A stretch of 64,000 bases of DNA. Origin: Tanypteryx hageni. Its lineage: Eukaryota > Arthropoda > Insecta > Odonata > Petaluridae. Position 1 is the first letter of the stretch, and each line of letters begins with the position of its first letter. This document shows positions 1 to 11,325 of the stretch, piece after piece. The stretch is from positions 93,578,707-93,642,706 of the forward strand of contig CM054116.1 in assembly GCA_028673005.1 (NCBI GenBank), given 5' to 3'. The position numbers were made by a program, and so were the translations under genes. The notes under the pieces were generated by a model. The model had not been told where the DNA came from and did not search any database. It saw only the letters and a program-made list of their open reading frames with translations.

Positions 1-1891
1 TTATAAATCTCGTCGAAACTCCGGAGGCTGGCACGGATTTTCTGCTCGTGATCGGGGAAAAAAATCCTCTCGCCTCTTGCTTGGGTCGCCGTTAGGAAAA
101 GTGCTTTCTTCGTTCTAGGACACCGGCCACGCTCGAGTAATGTCTACTGTTTATCCTACTGGAGGAATTGTTTCAGTAAAAGTAAAACTGATCGAATCGG
201 TGGTTGCAATAGTCGTAAATCATTTCATCTGTTCCAGCCATGGCGCGATCTCCACGACTATTTTTTTATTTAAAATGGTTGCGTCCTGCTTATGAGGCAA
301 AAGATATATTTTCCGTTTTGATATACAACCATTGAAAATCTTATTTTCGAGGTCGTTCCTTGATTTTATTCAATCGCGCTAATTGATCTTCCTGGCGCTT
401 TAGCGAAAACCTGTCGCTGTATGATTTTTGGTGCCACATTATGGGAGAATTCCGGTGTCTGTTTTATCGCTAATTTTCTCTATTCTGCGATATTCAAATT
501 ATATCGTATTTCTTGCTAAAACTCGATCGAAGCTACAAAAAAATTAGAATTTTTAGATCTCTGGGCGTTTTCTGTTATACATAATTGCGGTGATTCGGCC
601 GTGATTTTTTAAAAGCATTTCTCTTATTTTTATGCGATCCTCCTATACTTTAAGCCTATAAATTTCCAAGAATCATTCAATATTTTGTTTGCTTTGGCTT
701 TTTACAAAGCGGGAAGTTAAAGTTTGCTTAATTGTGCATTTCTCTCGTGTACTTCGGAATGAACTGTTTCTCCTTATGGCGTAAGTCGTGAGGGCAATTG
801 AAAACATGGCATCTGTTGCGGTGCTTAGTCGCTTTATGGGTTGATAGATTTCAGCCTTACTTTCTACTTGGGTTGGTCAACGACTGCTTCAAGTGAAATC
901 CCATTTCTTTCCGGCTCATGATCTGAAAAGGAATTTTCATTTTTGAGCTCGATTTTATCTCCACGATGTTACGTAATGCTCCTCCATTGTAACTAAAAAA
1001 TGGCTTCTTTACGAAAGAAATAACGTAGTTCTACAGTTAAATTTTACGTGAGGAACAATGTCTTCCGGATGACATTTACGTCAATTGATAATATACAAGC
1101 TATTGAGAACTGTATGTTGAGTGCAATTACATAAATGAGTATAATACATGTAAATAAGCAAAATATCCTTTCAGTTACCTCCGCTGCTGCCGTCGCTATC
1201 AAAAATGAAGTCGGATATTTTTGTACAGCATTCAAATCATATCTTGCTTCTACTGGTATAACTAAATTTGGCTAAATGTTCGATAAGTAATTTAGGTCAG
1301 AAAATCGGTATTTCATTATTTTTACGAATTATTTAAAAAATTTAAATCGTTTTCTTTATATAGCAGTGTGCTGAAGTCGCATATAGATATTCAGGTAATT
1401 TTTCAAGCGAAGTAAGCGTTTTGAAAGGTTAGAAGAAGTTGTTAAAAATAATAATATTAATTCGTTAAATTAATGTCATCTCATATTAGTTTGTTTTATT
1501 TTTAAAACTAAGAAGATGGGAATCCAATTCCAAAACCACTGTTTATAAGAACGAGGGATACGTGACTGGGTATTCTTGAGAAATGAGAAATATAAATAAA
1601 TTGCCAAAGCTAAAGCTAAAAGTGTTAGGGGGAAAATAAAAATCGCGGTTAAATCCATTTATAAAACTATATTTAGTACCAACTTTTATCGCACTTGTAA
1701 GTAAAAATATGTTTCTTTTGTATGATTTGAAAATGAAATTTTCAAAACTCTGGAGTATTTATCGTAGACTGAACTTGAAATGAATATCTCTAGGATATGT
1801 TATTTTTCTGGTTCTCCCTTGAAATGGAATATTTCAAATTAAGAATGTTTACTGTGAAATATGATAATTAAAAGTGCGAATGTTTTTTATG
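1..1891. other. unassigned AT-rich sequence
   Basis: I see no recognisable protein, RNA or repeat here. Open frames are short (about 60 codons) and low in information. The sequence ends at the left copy of the 13-bp direct repeat that flanks the SINE composite. Confidence 0.5.
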
Positions 1892-1904
1892 CAATAACCT
1901 TGAA
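1892..1904. repeat. left 13-bp target-site duplication
   Basis: CAATAACCTTGAA, identical to 2509-2521, flanks the SINE composite. Confidence 0.7.
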
Positions 1905-1937
1905 GTTGGGAATAATTTTGAAACGAGAAAAAGTCTT

Positions 1938-2006
1938 CTATGACCGGGAATCGAACCCGGATCATCCAATTGCCGGGCGGATATTCTGCCACTGAACTAT
2001 CGTAGC
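1938..2006 (-). pseudogene. tRNA-derived SINE head, copy 1
   Basis: Read on the minus strand it starts GCTACGATAGTTCAGTGG (box A region) and carries the box B GGTTCGATTCC inside a perfect CCGGG/CCCGG T stem. The anticodon arm is disrupted (AATT in place of AGT after the loop) and the acceptor 3' side is mutated. This is a pol III promoter-bearing SINE head, not a working tRNA. Confidence 0.65.
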
Positions 2007-2049
2007 ATATCAATTTTCTCGTTTCTGAACGCGGATGTTTTCTTGATCT

Positions 2050-2119
2050 GCTACGATAGTTCAGTGGCGGAATATCCGCCCGGCAAGTGAAAGACCCGGG
2101 TTCGATTCCCGGTCATAGA
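2050..2119 (+). pseudogene. tRNA-derived SINE head, copy 2
   Basis: It has the same head as copy 1 in the opposite orientation, separated by a 43-bp spacer, so the two heads diverge. Box A and box B are intact. The anticodon stem has a C-A mismatch and the acceptor 3' end reads TCATAGAA rather than TCATAGCA. Confidence 0.65.
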
Positions 2120-2355
2120 AGACTTTTTCTCGTTTCAAAATTAATCCCAAACTTTACAGCTTATGCCTGTCTGCATAGGATCTTCGGATCGCTTTATTCC
2201 ATCAATTTCTTGCTTGGCAATCTCACCATTTGAGAGGGAGGAGTTTTCTTCGATTTATCTCTTCGAGGACATCCGTTGGGGCAGTTTGATACTAGCTTGG
2301 CTAGTTCCGTCCCAACCAAGAAAACATCCGCGTTCAGAAACGAGAAAATTGATCT

Positions 2356-2426
2356 GCTACGATAGTTCAGTGGCAGAATATCCGCCCGGCAAGTGGAAGA
2401 CCCGGGTTCGATTCCCGGTCATAGCA
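2356..2426 (+). tRNA. near-complete tRNA-like cloverleaf (Ala-like, probably a SINE head)
   Basis: A 71-nt cloverleaf can be drawn. The acceptor GCTACGA pairs with TCATAGC with one C-A mismatch. The D stem is GTTC/GAAT, the anticodon stem TCCGC/GTGGA, and the T stem CCGGG/CCCGG around TTCGATT. The 7-nt anticodon loop CCGGCAA puts GGC at the anticodon position (Ala) but has C instead of the near-universal U at position 33. The divergent copy at 47.8 kb reads TTAGCAA with U33 and AGC, which supports an Ala ancestor, although the D arm also resembles tRNA-Gly. Because it repeats inside a retroposed unit, I treat it as a SINE head. tRNA-finding software might still report it. Confidence 0.4.
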
Positions 2427-2508
2427 GATTTATTTCTCGTTTCAAAATTATTCCCAACTTTACAGCTTATGCCTGTCTGCATATGATTTTCGGATCGCTT
2501 TATTCCAT

Positions 2509-2521
2509 CAATAACCTTGAA
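2509..2521. repeat. right 13-bp target-site duplication
   Basis: CAATAACCTTGAA, identical to 1892-1904. Confidence 0.7.
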
Positions 2522-3658
2522 ATGTAACAATGCAACTTTGGAATTATTAAGCTAGTATAAAAGTTAGATAAAAAAATACCTCTTGGTGAAGTGATCAAAC
2601 CACAGATAATAGTTTCCAGGGTGGTGTTTCATTTTGTTTGGAGTTGTTTTTATCGCCACTCTTTCGATTCTTATCAGGATCAAGGTCGCCACGATTACCT
2701 TTTTCCCCTACGTTTTTAGTTCAACCTTCATTTGATTCTGGCACCTTGACTCCGCAGAATTTATCTCAAGATTCCTTCCAATCTTCGTTTTCTGAACGTT
2801 TACCTTTGTAATTTCCTGTACTCCCGAAAGAAGGGTCTTACGCTCGGTGTCACCTCAGGTGGTTGCAAATATGGACAATATGCTTAAGTATGGAGAATAA
2901 GTTTGTGTTGTTTACAAAAACCATTTTTTTAGTGCCCATCACCAGCAATTTCTGTAATTTTGCGAGCAGCCATTATTTTATCCTCTCGTGTAACAGTATA
3001 TTCAACTATCGAGGAGTGTATAACGTGTGTTCCTTAAAACAATGACCCATTTCCAGGAAGTGCCGATTTTGGCTGATTGGGACCAAATGTTTAACAGCGT
3101 ACGTATGTCCAGTTTAGCTTAACAGGATATATTTTCCTCGATTCATGTAATATCCCTCCCTCCTTTTTCTGTAAAACCTTCTTTAGGACATGATGTTTTG
3201 ATGCGCGTCAGTTCCAAAATTTAGTCCGCTCAACGGAGGCATTGTTTTTGTAACTTATTTGTAATCCGAAAAGCCTCGTGTTTCTAATTCTCCGCCTACC
3301 CATATGTCAATCACATTTTTTTAAATTGTTTATAGCGATAGGCTTCTATTTCCACAAGACCGTTCTTCGTGTAAACGTAAACAAATCAAACAAAATGGCA
3401 TTTTAAAAAGTGCATTCTTTTAAGGAAACTTGACTCGTTTCTGCCAAATCATGACAGTAGTAGTCGAGGCATCGTTAACGGACGTAATCCTGTAATCGAA
3501 TTTGAAAACAAGTCATGGTTATCATTTTTTTATAAATAACGTTTATAAATAAATAATAAATTTCGAAGTTAATATGAATGTCGGTAAAAAAGAAAACTTT
3601 TTTACGTTTTAACAGCGAGGCGTTATTGTTGCTATGACTACTGAAGGGGTTGAAAAAC

Positions 3659-3660
<2 letters not shown>
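2522..3660. other. unassigned AT-rich sequence
   Basis: No gene or repeat family was recognised between the SINE composite and the (AT)n tract. Confidence 0.45.

Positions 3661-3704
<44 letters not shown>
3661..3704. repeat. (AT)n microsatellite
   Basis: About 22 uninterrupted AT dinucleotides. Confidence 0.95.
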
Positions 3705-3707
<3 letters not shown>

Positions 3708-5719
3708 AATTTCGAAGTTAATATCATGGTCATTAATAAAAATCGCTCGAAACGATTGTGGTACTACTGCGGCTTGACGCCGCGCTGTTGCCGGAAATCG
3801 AGGAAATGCTCAATTCCTCCTCCTTCCTCGCGTCATCCGCTTACCGCTTTCTTTTTTCTCCCTTGCGTTTCTTGTCCTTGTCCCTTTCATTTCCACCGAA
3901 AGGGGCCCTTCTTTTCTTTTTGAGGTCACTGAGAAGCTAACTGTTCCGCACTCATGCCACCCTTTCTACTTGACTCGGGTGAAAGTAAAAAAAAGTGTTT
4001 ATTCCCTCGATCGGAGGGCGTTTCTGGACCAATTGATAGTCGGGTCGGAGAAAGGAAGTGAACATATAAGAAATGGCCGAGAAATAGTTGAGAAGGGCCC
4101 TTCGCTAATTTCGTGAATCCAGACGACCTCTTGTTTTACACCGTTAGGTCGATTGAGGTTGAGAATAAGCCGCTCCATATGTTAAAATACGTTGCTGTAC
4201 AAGGCCAGTCCGCCATAGGTGGAATTCTTATGACGTCGTCGGGAAAAATATACTGTACTCCATCGCCAACCGCGGGATTTAACTCGCAGTTGACAAAACC
4301 GCGCTTCGGGAGGGTCAGGGCTTATGGGAAATTAGCGGTTAGGGCAGCGCCCCCCTCACCTAAGAAAACTCTTTGCGCCCCCCTCCCCTCTGTCGCATGT
4401 TCGGTCAAAATTCATAAACAATATCTACTTACGAAAAACAAGGAGGCAAACAATACGTATTAGCCAATTGAGGGCTAGGATTTGACGGTTGCATATTGTA
4501 GGTCTTATAGTTAGGATGGCTAAACGGACGGTAAATATACGTGTAATATTTTGCGCCCCCCTCCTCCCCCCACCATCTCCCACCTCCCCCCAGCTCCCTC
4601 TCCCACCTCCCTCCCCACCTCCCTCTCCCCGAACTAGCACCCGCGTTCCCCCAGGGAGGAAAGCACTGTTAGGAGTATGTCCTACAATGTACTCTTCAAA
4701 GTTAAAAATATGTATGCTGTACATAAAAAACTTTTATTGTATATGAATGCAAAAGAAAATGCGTTCCAAGTACAAAGAAATACTGTACATTTATTATATA
4801 ATGGCAGAGTAGCCCATGCTGATGCCGCCCGTCTGACCTTACGCTTCAAATTCCCCGAAACTCCCGACTGATTCGTCGTCTTATCTAGAGCTAAAAAATC
4901 CTCTTTTCCGCCTCTCCGACTGGTTAAGATAATAAGTATGCGGGGAGGGCGGGGGGTATCTTCGAAATTATCACTGCAATCGTCGATCGTTTTGTGTGTC
5001 ATTTTTAGTTTATTTTGCAATGAAATCTTTAAAAGTCGAGTGCATTCAACTTGATCAGTTCTAATTTTGGTCTTGTGTTCAACCATACCACCAGCACCTC
5101 GAATGGCTGCTGTACCACTGGGAGACGTCGACCGCGTTAAATGCGCTTTCGTCCTCAGTTTTGAAGGTACCCTTGCAGCAAAAACTGAGTCCGAAACTAG
5201 CCAGGGAATCCGCGATCGGAGAAAGTTGTCGTGCTTTTCATTGCATGGACAAACTTGTTCTGTTGATTTTATACGTAAGATACGTTCTACACGTAATGTT
5301 GGCTAGACTTAAATGGAGATAAACTTGGAGCGTGAAAAATTAGGCATCGTATTTTCGCCCAAACGATGTTTCAGGTACAATAAATTCAACCCGAATGATG
5401 TAGGAGATTAAAGCTAATTTAAGCATCGGTAGAGGAACAAAAGGACAACCTTTTTTAAACCTGTAGGTAGTTATCACTTGGCAAAATTTATCGTAACGCT
5501 TTGAATTTCTCGATTTTTTGTCCTTGACTGAGTATATTTTAACTCCTCGAAAATGATTGATGGACATGTTTGTTGGATCATTGTTTAATGGGCGTTTTTA
5601 ATTTCCTCAGGCATGGTTGAGTAGAGGATAGATTTTACTACGATTTATATTTTTTGCCATAATTAATCTGAAAACTTGTTATTCGTCTGCCGTTTTTAAG
5701 AGTGACTTATGTAAATAAA
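3705..5719. other. GC-richer stretch without a recognised gene
   Basis: It is more GC-rich than its surroundings and has several 60-135 codon open frames on both strands. One is a minus-strand frame at 4682-5086 whose middle part is basic and acidic in turn. I recognise no domain, and no splice signals join the frames into a gene. A pyrimidine-rich run lies at 4551-4632. Confidence 0.4.
4551..4632. repeat. C-rich polypyrimidine tract
   Basis: Runs of C5-C6 separated by T, A or CT. On the minus strand it offers many G-runs that could form a quadruplex. Confidence 0.7.
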
Positions 5720-7320
5720 CTGATGTGGGCAACACATGACTTTCTCCATATTTGTATGGCAAATTACATGTTGTGAGCTCTGGGATCATTGTCAATATTT
5801 ACTTCCGGTTGACAATTAAGAAAAGAAAAAGGAGCGTTACTAAGACGTAACTAAGCGTCACTTGTTAACAATAGTCTTCGGCAGGTGGCGTGGTGGTGGC
5901 AGCTAAAAACATAAGATATCTCTTAAACAATGCATCATATGGAAAAATGGATCAGACAAAGGTTTTATAAAATGAAATTTACTGCAACTTTTATTCCAAT
6001 ACATTTTTACATTTATCAAATATTTCAAAATAACGGATAAGTGACAAAAATAAACACCCACTTCCGGTCGACCGATTTTTAACAAAAACTAATCAGATCT
6101 TCTAACTTTTATAAAAATGCTATATATAAAATTTTGCGTTGACCTGATTAATAGTTTTTGAGTTAGAGCGCCCATAAAAATCTATCACATACAGACAGAC
6201 TGACAGACATCATCGAGAAAATAGTCAAAACGTGTTCAGGGGACCTTAAAACGTATTTCCGTTGAAATCTCGAATTAGATTTTTTTCATAAAAACAATAC
6301 TTTCTCAATACTTCGTATATGGAGAAAGTAAAAATTGGAGACAACATTTTTACCAGATGTCATTCAGTCAGATTGTTGCTATGAAGTTGAATCATTGCGA
6401 CGACTATCGATAACAATTAACTACTGCTTCTCTTTATAACTTATCGCTACCGTTGACCTCAAAGAATTTGTATGAATGCTGTAACGTGGACCTGTTTTCA
6501 GAGCAGTTTCATTTTTACTTTCTCCATATACGAAGTATAGAGAAAGTATAGCTTTCATGAAATAAATCGAATTCGAGATTTCAGCGTAAATACTTTTTAA
6601 GATCCTCTGAACACGTTTTGACTATTTTCTCGATGTCTGTCTGTCGGTCTGTATGTGATAGGATTTTGTGGGCGCTCTAACTCAAAAACTAACTCCTGTA
6701 TCAATGCCAAATTTTATATTTAGAAATATTACTATATAATGAAGAGCTGATTAGGTTTTGGCAACAATCGCTCAACCGAAAGTGGATGTTTACTCTAGTC
6801 ATATTTTTTTTGGCAAATAATTCTTTTAAATCTTCATAAATGTAAATGTTGTTTATTATAAACTTATTCCCTATAACTTTTGTTTGAAACATTTTTTCGT
6901 AGAACGCATTGTTAAGGAGATATTCTATTTATTTAATATTTGATTAATTTAAAACAGTACTGGAATAAAAGTCGTAGGAAATTTAATTTTCTACAAACTT
7001 TCTTCGAAAGATTTTACTATATAAGGCATCGTTCATAAGATATTTTTTAAACTAAATTTTTAACAGTCACAACTACACCATCTACCGGCGACTATTGTAA
7101 ACACTTTACTCTCCTTTTTATTTTCTTAACGGGCACTGTGACTTTCAGTCACTATCGAGTGAAGTACGCCCTTAAAGATGCCCACTTAGTGGGCGAAATG
7201 CATCGGGTTTGTTATAAACATTTATGGCTTAAGGAGTTTTCCCACCTATGATCATTTAACCTATTTTGAGTTCATAGAAATATTACAGATATAGAGAAAG
7301 TCATGTGTTGGCCACATCAG
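5720..7320. mobile_element. palindromic foldback DNA transposon
   Basis: The ends are inverted copies: left CTGATGTGGGCAACACATGA, and the right end read in reverse CTGATGTGGCCAACACATGA, both running on into ACTTTCTC. Inverted homology continues inwards over most of both arms (about 5720-6331 and 6511-7320). It includes an AACACGTTTTGACTATTTTC segment and a GTCTGTCTGTC run. The left arm lacks a segment present in the right arm, which holds a perfect GCCCACTTAGTGGGC palindrome at 7180-7194. The central 6332-6510 is unique. No transposase frame was recognised, and no clear target duplication is visible. Confidence 0.75.
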
Positions 7321-7857
7321 ATTTTTTCTTATATTATCACGATTGTCCTCTTTGCTATAGGAATTATCTCCTTTTCCAATACGACACATAGGTATTTGTG
7401 CATTGGTGATAAGCTGTGTTATTGAAAAAATGCACGGATGATATCTTAAGTATTAAAAGATTTCTTGGAGAAAATCCCAGAATTTGGTTTACCGTTACCA
7501 TGGTGACGCAGTTCCAAAAGTGACGTTTGATCTGACTTAACCCTTTAACAGTCTTGTAAATGTTAAATTTTTGACCAAAAATTCGATTTTAAATTATATT
7601 TTCTATAAAAATTATGATAAAAGCAATAGTCACTTTTTAGGTTCAAATATTATGGTATTTTCAATGCAACAACGCAAACACTTGCATAAGAAATTATAAT
7701 CCGGGAAAAACACTGGCATATCAACATAGAGACAATACGTGAAACTGTACCTGTATGTGATACGGGCCAATCAGGCAAGGGGTTTTAAAAGCAAACATTT
7801 TCTATTCCGCATAATTTGAATTAATAACTTACACTATATTCTCTCCTACCAAGATCG

Positions 7858-7935
<78 letters not shown>

Positions 7936-9292
7936 TATAAGCATACACACATGCATACGTTCATATATAAATATATGGTTCTTAATCGTTGCTAGATGAA
8001 AAGACGTAGGACCTCAGGAAGTGTGTGGTTAAGGCAAAAATTATGAAATAGATTGGGAAATACCGGAGGGGAAGAACTTCCTTTTAACTGCCAGGAGAGA
8101 TCTCAACCACATTTTGATATGAATAGCCGCATGTTAATATCAAGTCACAATTTCTCTTTCAGTACTCATACGATAAAGAAGTGATTAACACTTTACATCC
8201 GCCTAATCGAGGCCTGAAATACATTTAGACCAATATTAGTTTTTTATTTGGCAATCTTACTGGATAACACGGAAATAAAACCAGCGTCAACCTTTTAGTT
8301 GCTGTTGCGCCTTTGGAGATTTCAACGAGGTCGTCAATACAACAGATAAAGGTGAGAAGTGAAGCCAGTTCCTTTCTTATGGGATCTTATTTATGTTAGT
8401 ATTTTTTGGCATTTGCGTAATATATCGTCCTGTTATATCTTAAGGATGACATTTCCAAGCGATTGACCCGACCCACGGCAATCCACTTGAATTTAAGAAG
8501 CCGCTAACACACGGCCATAGGTATTTTAAACCAAGATAAAGATAATTACGGTAACTACAAAAAAAAGTTGGAAAACCATACGCGCAATTAGGCTGTGATC
8601 CACCGATCTTCGATCCTTGAACGATCCTGGATTACCACTGACTGCTTTGTATCCGAAATGCGCATTTTTTCTTTCTTACCGTCATGTGCCCATCTTCATC
8701 ATCAGCAGGATTTCAGACGTTATTTGACCTCGGTATTTCAATTTTGGAACCCGAACGCATTTTTTAATTGCATACGCTTTTTATGATTGGCTTTTGTTTT
8801 ACGAAATATGGGTAGGGAAACCTTCGCGTTTATCGTATTCAGTGCGTCCCACAGTAAATCTTAGTGTTCTGGTTCCATTTTCTCTCGCGAGTGTGGACTC
8901 CAGTTTAACTAAGAATACCGTATTTACGCGAATGGAGGACGGAAGTGAATTTAGGACAACTCCTGCCAGTTTGACCGTTGAAAAAATATCCACGCAAGGA
9001 ATGATTTATTTTACTTGTCGGGCATTTTTAAAACTGTTATTGGCATTTTAATGCCAAGAATATAATCTACACTAACATTTGCTAAATGCGTAATATTATT
9101 TGTTGGTCTCACAATCAGACTATTTCAGTTTGTAATAACAATATAATAAATAGTAGTAATCACATTTGCTCATTTTTTCTTACTCCACGCCGTGACTATA
9201 TTCCCCACCAAATATTGATATATACTTGACAAACCTACGCGGCATCAATGTATGTATATATATTTTCCGTGTAGAACATTACTAGGGTTGTA
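7321..9292. other. unassigned sequence with a long (AT)n tract
   Basis: It includes the microsatellite at 7862-7926 and an X-box-like GTTACCATGGTGAC at 7494-7507. Small open frames at 8595-9051 show no recognisable domain. Confidence 0.4.
7862..7936. repeat. (AT)n microsatellite grading into (AC)n
   Basis: AT dinucleotides run from 7862 to about 7926, followed by ACACACAC. Confidence 0.95.
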
Positions 9293-9747
9293 CAGCATAA
9301 CCTCGTTAATTCGGATCTCCGGTTCATCGGAACCATTTTCAATTCGGCGCACAATATAGATATTGAAAAGTCTACATATTACTCAGTGAATCTCTCACGG
9401 AGATACAGTAGTAAAGTGTTGTAGTTAAAACTGTGTGATTAGAGTCCAATAAATAGACTTAAGGTAGTCGAGGATAAAGATATTGAGGCTCTTACCGGCG
9501 GCTTGAGTTACACTTCTGGTGTCGAAACAAAATATAATATCAAGGAAATGCTATTTATGAAAAGCTGGTGCTATATTATGAATTAGAAAGAGACAGGATG
9601 CCGATATGCATGGTTCGTCTCATACGTCTGCGAGATAGGGCTGCAGAGTAACGATATCTTCTGACAAAAATAAAATAAAATCGAATTCTTTGAATATAAA
9701 TGTTCCGTATTAAAAAAAATTTGTAATTATTCGTACACTGCATTTTT

Positions 9748-10190
9748 ACTTTCTCATATACGAGCAGTATATTGAGAAAGTATTGTAATCGTGAAAAATT
9801 CGACTTCGAGATTTTGATGGAAATGCACGTTGTAGGTGTCCCCGAGTCCATAAAAGTGGTTTTCGCCATGCCGTCTGTTTATCTGTCGGTCTATTTACTG
9901 TTTTAGAGCCCAAACGCGTACATAAAATCGAATGATATCTCATATTTGTGCAATATAACGTCTTTTACAGGCCCTTTTTTCAATAAAATGATATTGCAAC
10001 AAAATAAAGGGTAGTTTATTCTTGGCGATTTTTACAAAAATTTGATTAACTCAAAAATGGCTCCAGAGAATTTGATAAAAATCAATCCAATTGTAGAGCC
10101 TAATGTCACAAATAATACTGCGTAAGCCATATGCCTCTTGAAATCACTATATGGCGTCCAGTGGCATTACGATGTACGCTAAGCTACCTT
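9748..10190 (+). repeat. dispersed repeat related to the foldback element, left copy of a direct repeat
   Basis: It starts with the quasi-palindrome ACTTTCTCATATACGAGCAG...GAGAAAGT also found in the centre of the foldback element. The part from about 9925, including GATATCTCATAT and TTTATTCTTGG, is repeated directly at 11048-11325. Confidence 0.6.
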
Positions 10191-10206
10191 ACCTAAGCCT
10201 TATGAC

Positions 10207-11008
10207 TAGGGTGACCAGATTCTGAGGAAGTAAAACCGGGACACAACGTGTTCTGGGGAAGAAAAACCGGGAGATAACCGGGACAATAGAAGATATTTAG
10301 TTTTGTTGTCGCTTACATGCCAAATAGATAATAAATTCTGCAAAGCTTGGCCATGATTTTCTTGAAAAAGTAGCTCCCAATTTTTTCAAATTTTAACATT
10401 ATGTGCACAAAATTATTACAGAATTGGTTAGAAAATTGATGGGAACAGATATTTTAGAGTCATATTTACCGCATTTTCGGACCATAAAACGCACCCCAAG
10501 TTTTTACAAAAATTTTCCAGAAAAAAGGTATTTTGGTTCTCCAAAGCATTTAGGAAGGATCACGTCGCGTATCATTTCTAGCCGTGGTTAAATCCGTATC
10601 TGGCAACATTCAAGAAAATATTATGGTGTGATAACAGTTAAATATAACGTTTTAGATGTACTTAATTCGTGAAAGTAAATAGGGATGATCCAAAACATAA
10701 ATAATTGCTTCGAAACTCGTATAGCTAAATGTGCACTCGGCTGTCGGAGTGTGCTGCACACCTTGCACCTATAGGCACCCCTCACGGATTGTATGTACTT
10801 ATTTAAACTTAATTAAAAAAGGAGATTTTAATTCCTAATAAATGGATTGCATGTGTAATAACATATAACTGGCGGAATGTGATTCATTTATTCCATATTT
10901 ATGAAATGAAAAACAAAGAAATTTAACCGAGACAAGTACTAACCCGGTCGGGACGCCGGGACAACATCTAAAATCCGGGACTGTCCCGGCTAAACTGACG
11001 TCACGCCT
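10207..11008. mobile_element. hAT-like element with TAGGGTGACCAG terminus
   Basis: The left end TAGGGTGACCAGATT and GTCCCGG-rich subterminal sequence are mirrored on the right by CCGGGACTGTCCCGG and TGACGTCACGCC. An R-family copy lies inside (10465-10867). The right boundary is approximate and no target duplication was found. Confidence 0.45.
10465..10867. repeat. R-family DNA transposon copy (truncated)
   Basis: It begins TTTACCGCATTTTCGG, then ATAAAACGCACC. It is homologous to 36487-36900, sharing GATAACAGTTAAATATAACG and AATAATTGCTTCGAAAC. It lacks the right half seen at 36.5 and 46.7 kb. Confidence 0.6.
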
Positions 11009-11047
11009 CCGCCACGATCCATTCAAACTCTTACTACAGCCTTATAG

Positions 11048-11325
11048 TTGAACTAAATCGAGTGATATCTCATATTCATGGATAATAGCATACATAAAAG
11101 ACATTCTGAAGAGATAAACGATATTGCGCAACAATTAAGGGTACTTTATTCTTGGATATTTTTAAACAAAATTCGATTTACTCAAAAATGGCTCTAAGGA
11201 TTTCCATTAAAATCCACCCAAACGTACAGTCTGATGGCACAAATAATACTAAGCCATGTGTCCCAAAAAAGTTATTACATATCGCCCAGTGGCATTATTT
11301 CTGTACAAGACGCTCGGCGCACACA
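11048..11325 (+). repeat. right copy of a roughly 280-bp direct repeat
   Basis: Homologous to about 9925-10190 (shared ACTCAAAAATGGCTC, CACAAATAATACT, CCAGTGGCATTA). The two copies bracket the TAGGGTGACCAG-type element. Confidence 0.65.

Larger units (their letters stand above)
1907..2152. repeat. inverted repeat formed by head-to-head SINE copies
   Basis: The arms at about 1907-2006 and 2050-2152 are reverse complements for roughly 100 bp, including tail sequence beyond the tRNA-like part. A 43-bp centre (2007-2049) matches the upstream end of the repeat body seen before copy 3. Transcribed, it would fold into a long hairpin. Confidence 0.75.
1905..2508. mobile_element. composite tRNA-derived SINE insertion with 13-bp TSD
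   Basis: Three tRNA-like heads and their tails lie in one block. One head is on the minus strand (1938-2006) and two are on the plus strand (2050-2119 and 2356-2426, 306 bp apart). The whole block is bounded by an identical 13-bp direct repeat, CAATAACCTTGAA, at 1892-1904 and 2509-2521. Such repeats are the usual mark of LINE-mediated retroposition, so the composite probably integrated as one unit or was rearranged inside a single insertion. The tail shared by the copies runs from a TTTCTCGTTTCAAAATTA-like segment through GCTTATGCCTGTCTGCAT. A second locus of the same family is at 47820-48139 on the minus strand. Confidence 0.75.

Noticed and set aside
1938..2426. A functional tRNA cluster
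   Set aside because: Copies share long non-tRNA flanks, lie within a target duplication, and carry mismatches in the acceptor or anticodon arm; they are SINE heads.
4113..4463. 116-codon plus-strand frame
   Set aside because: It begins with GTG rather than ATG, runs into low-complexity C-rich sequence and shows no domain.
4682..5086. 134-codon minus-strand frame
   Set aside because: No recognisable family; the upstream sequence on the same strand has stops and no clear splice site. Kept only as a note.
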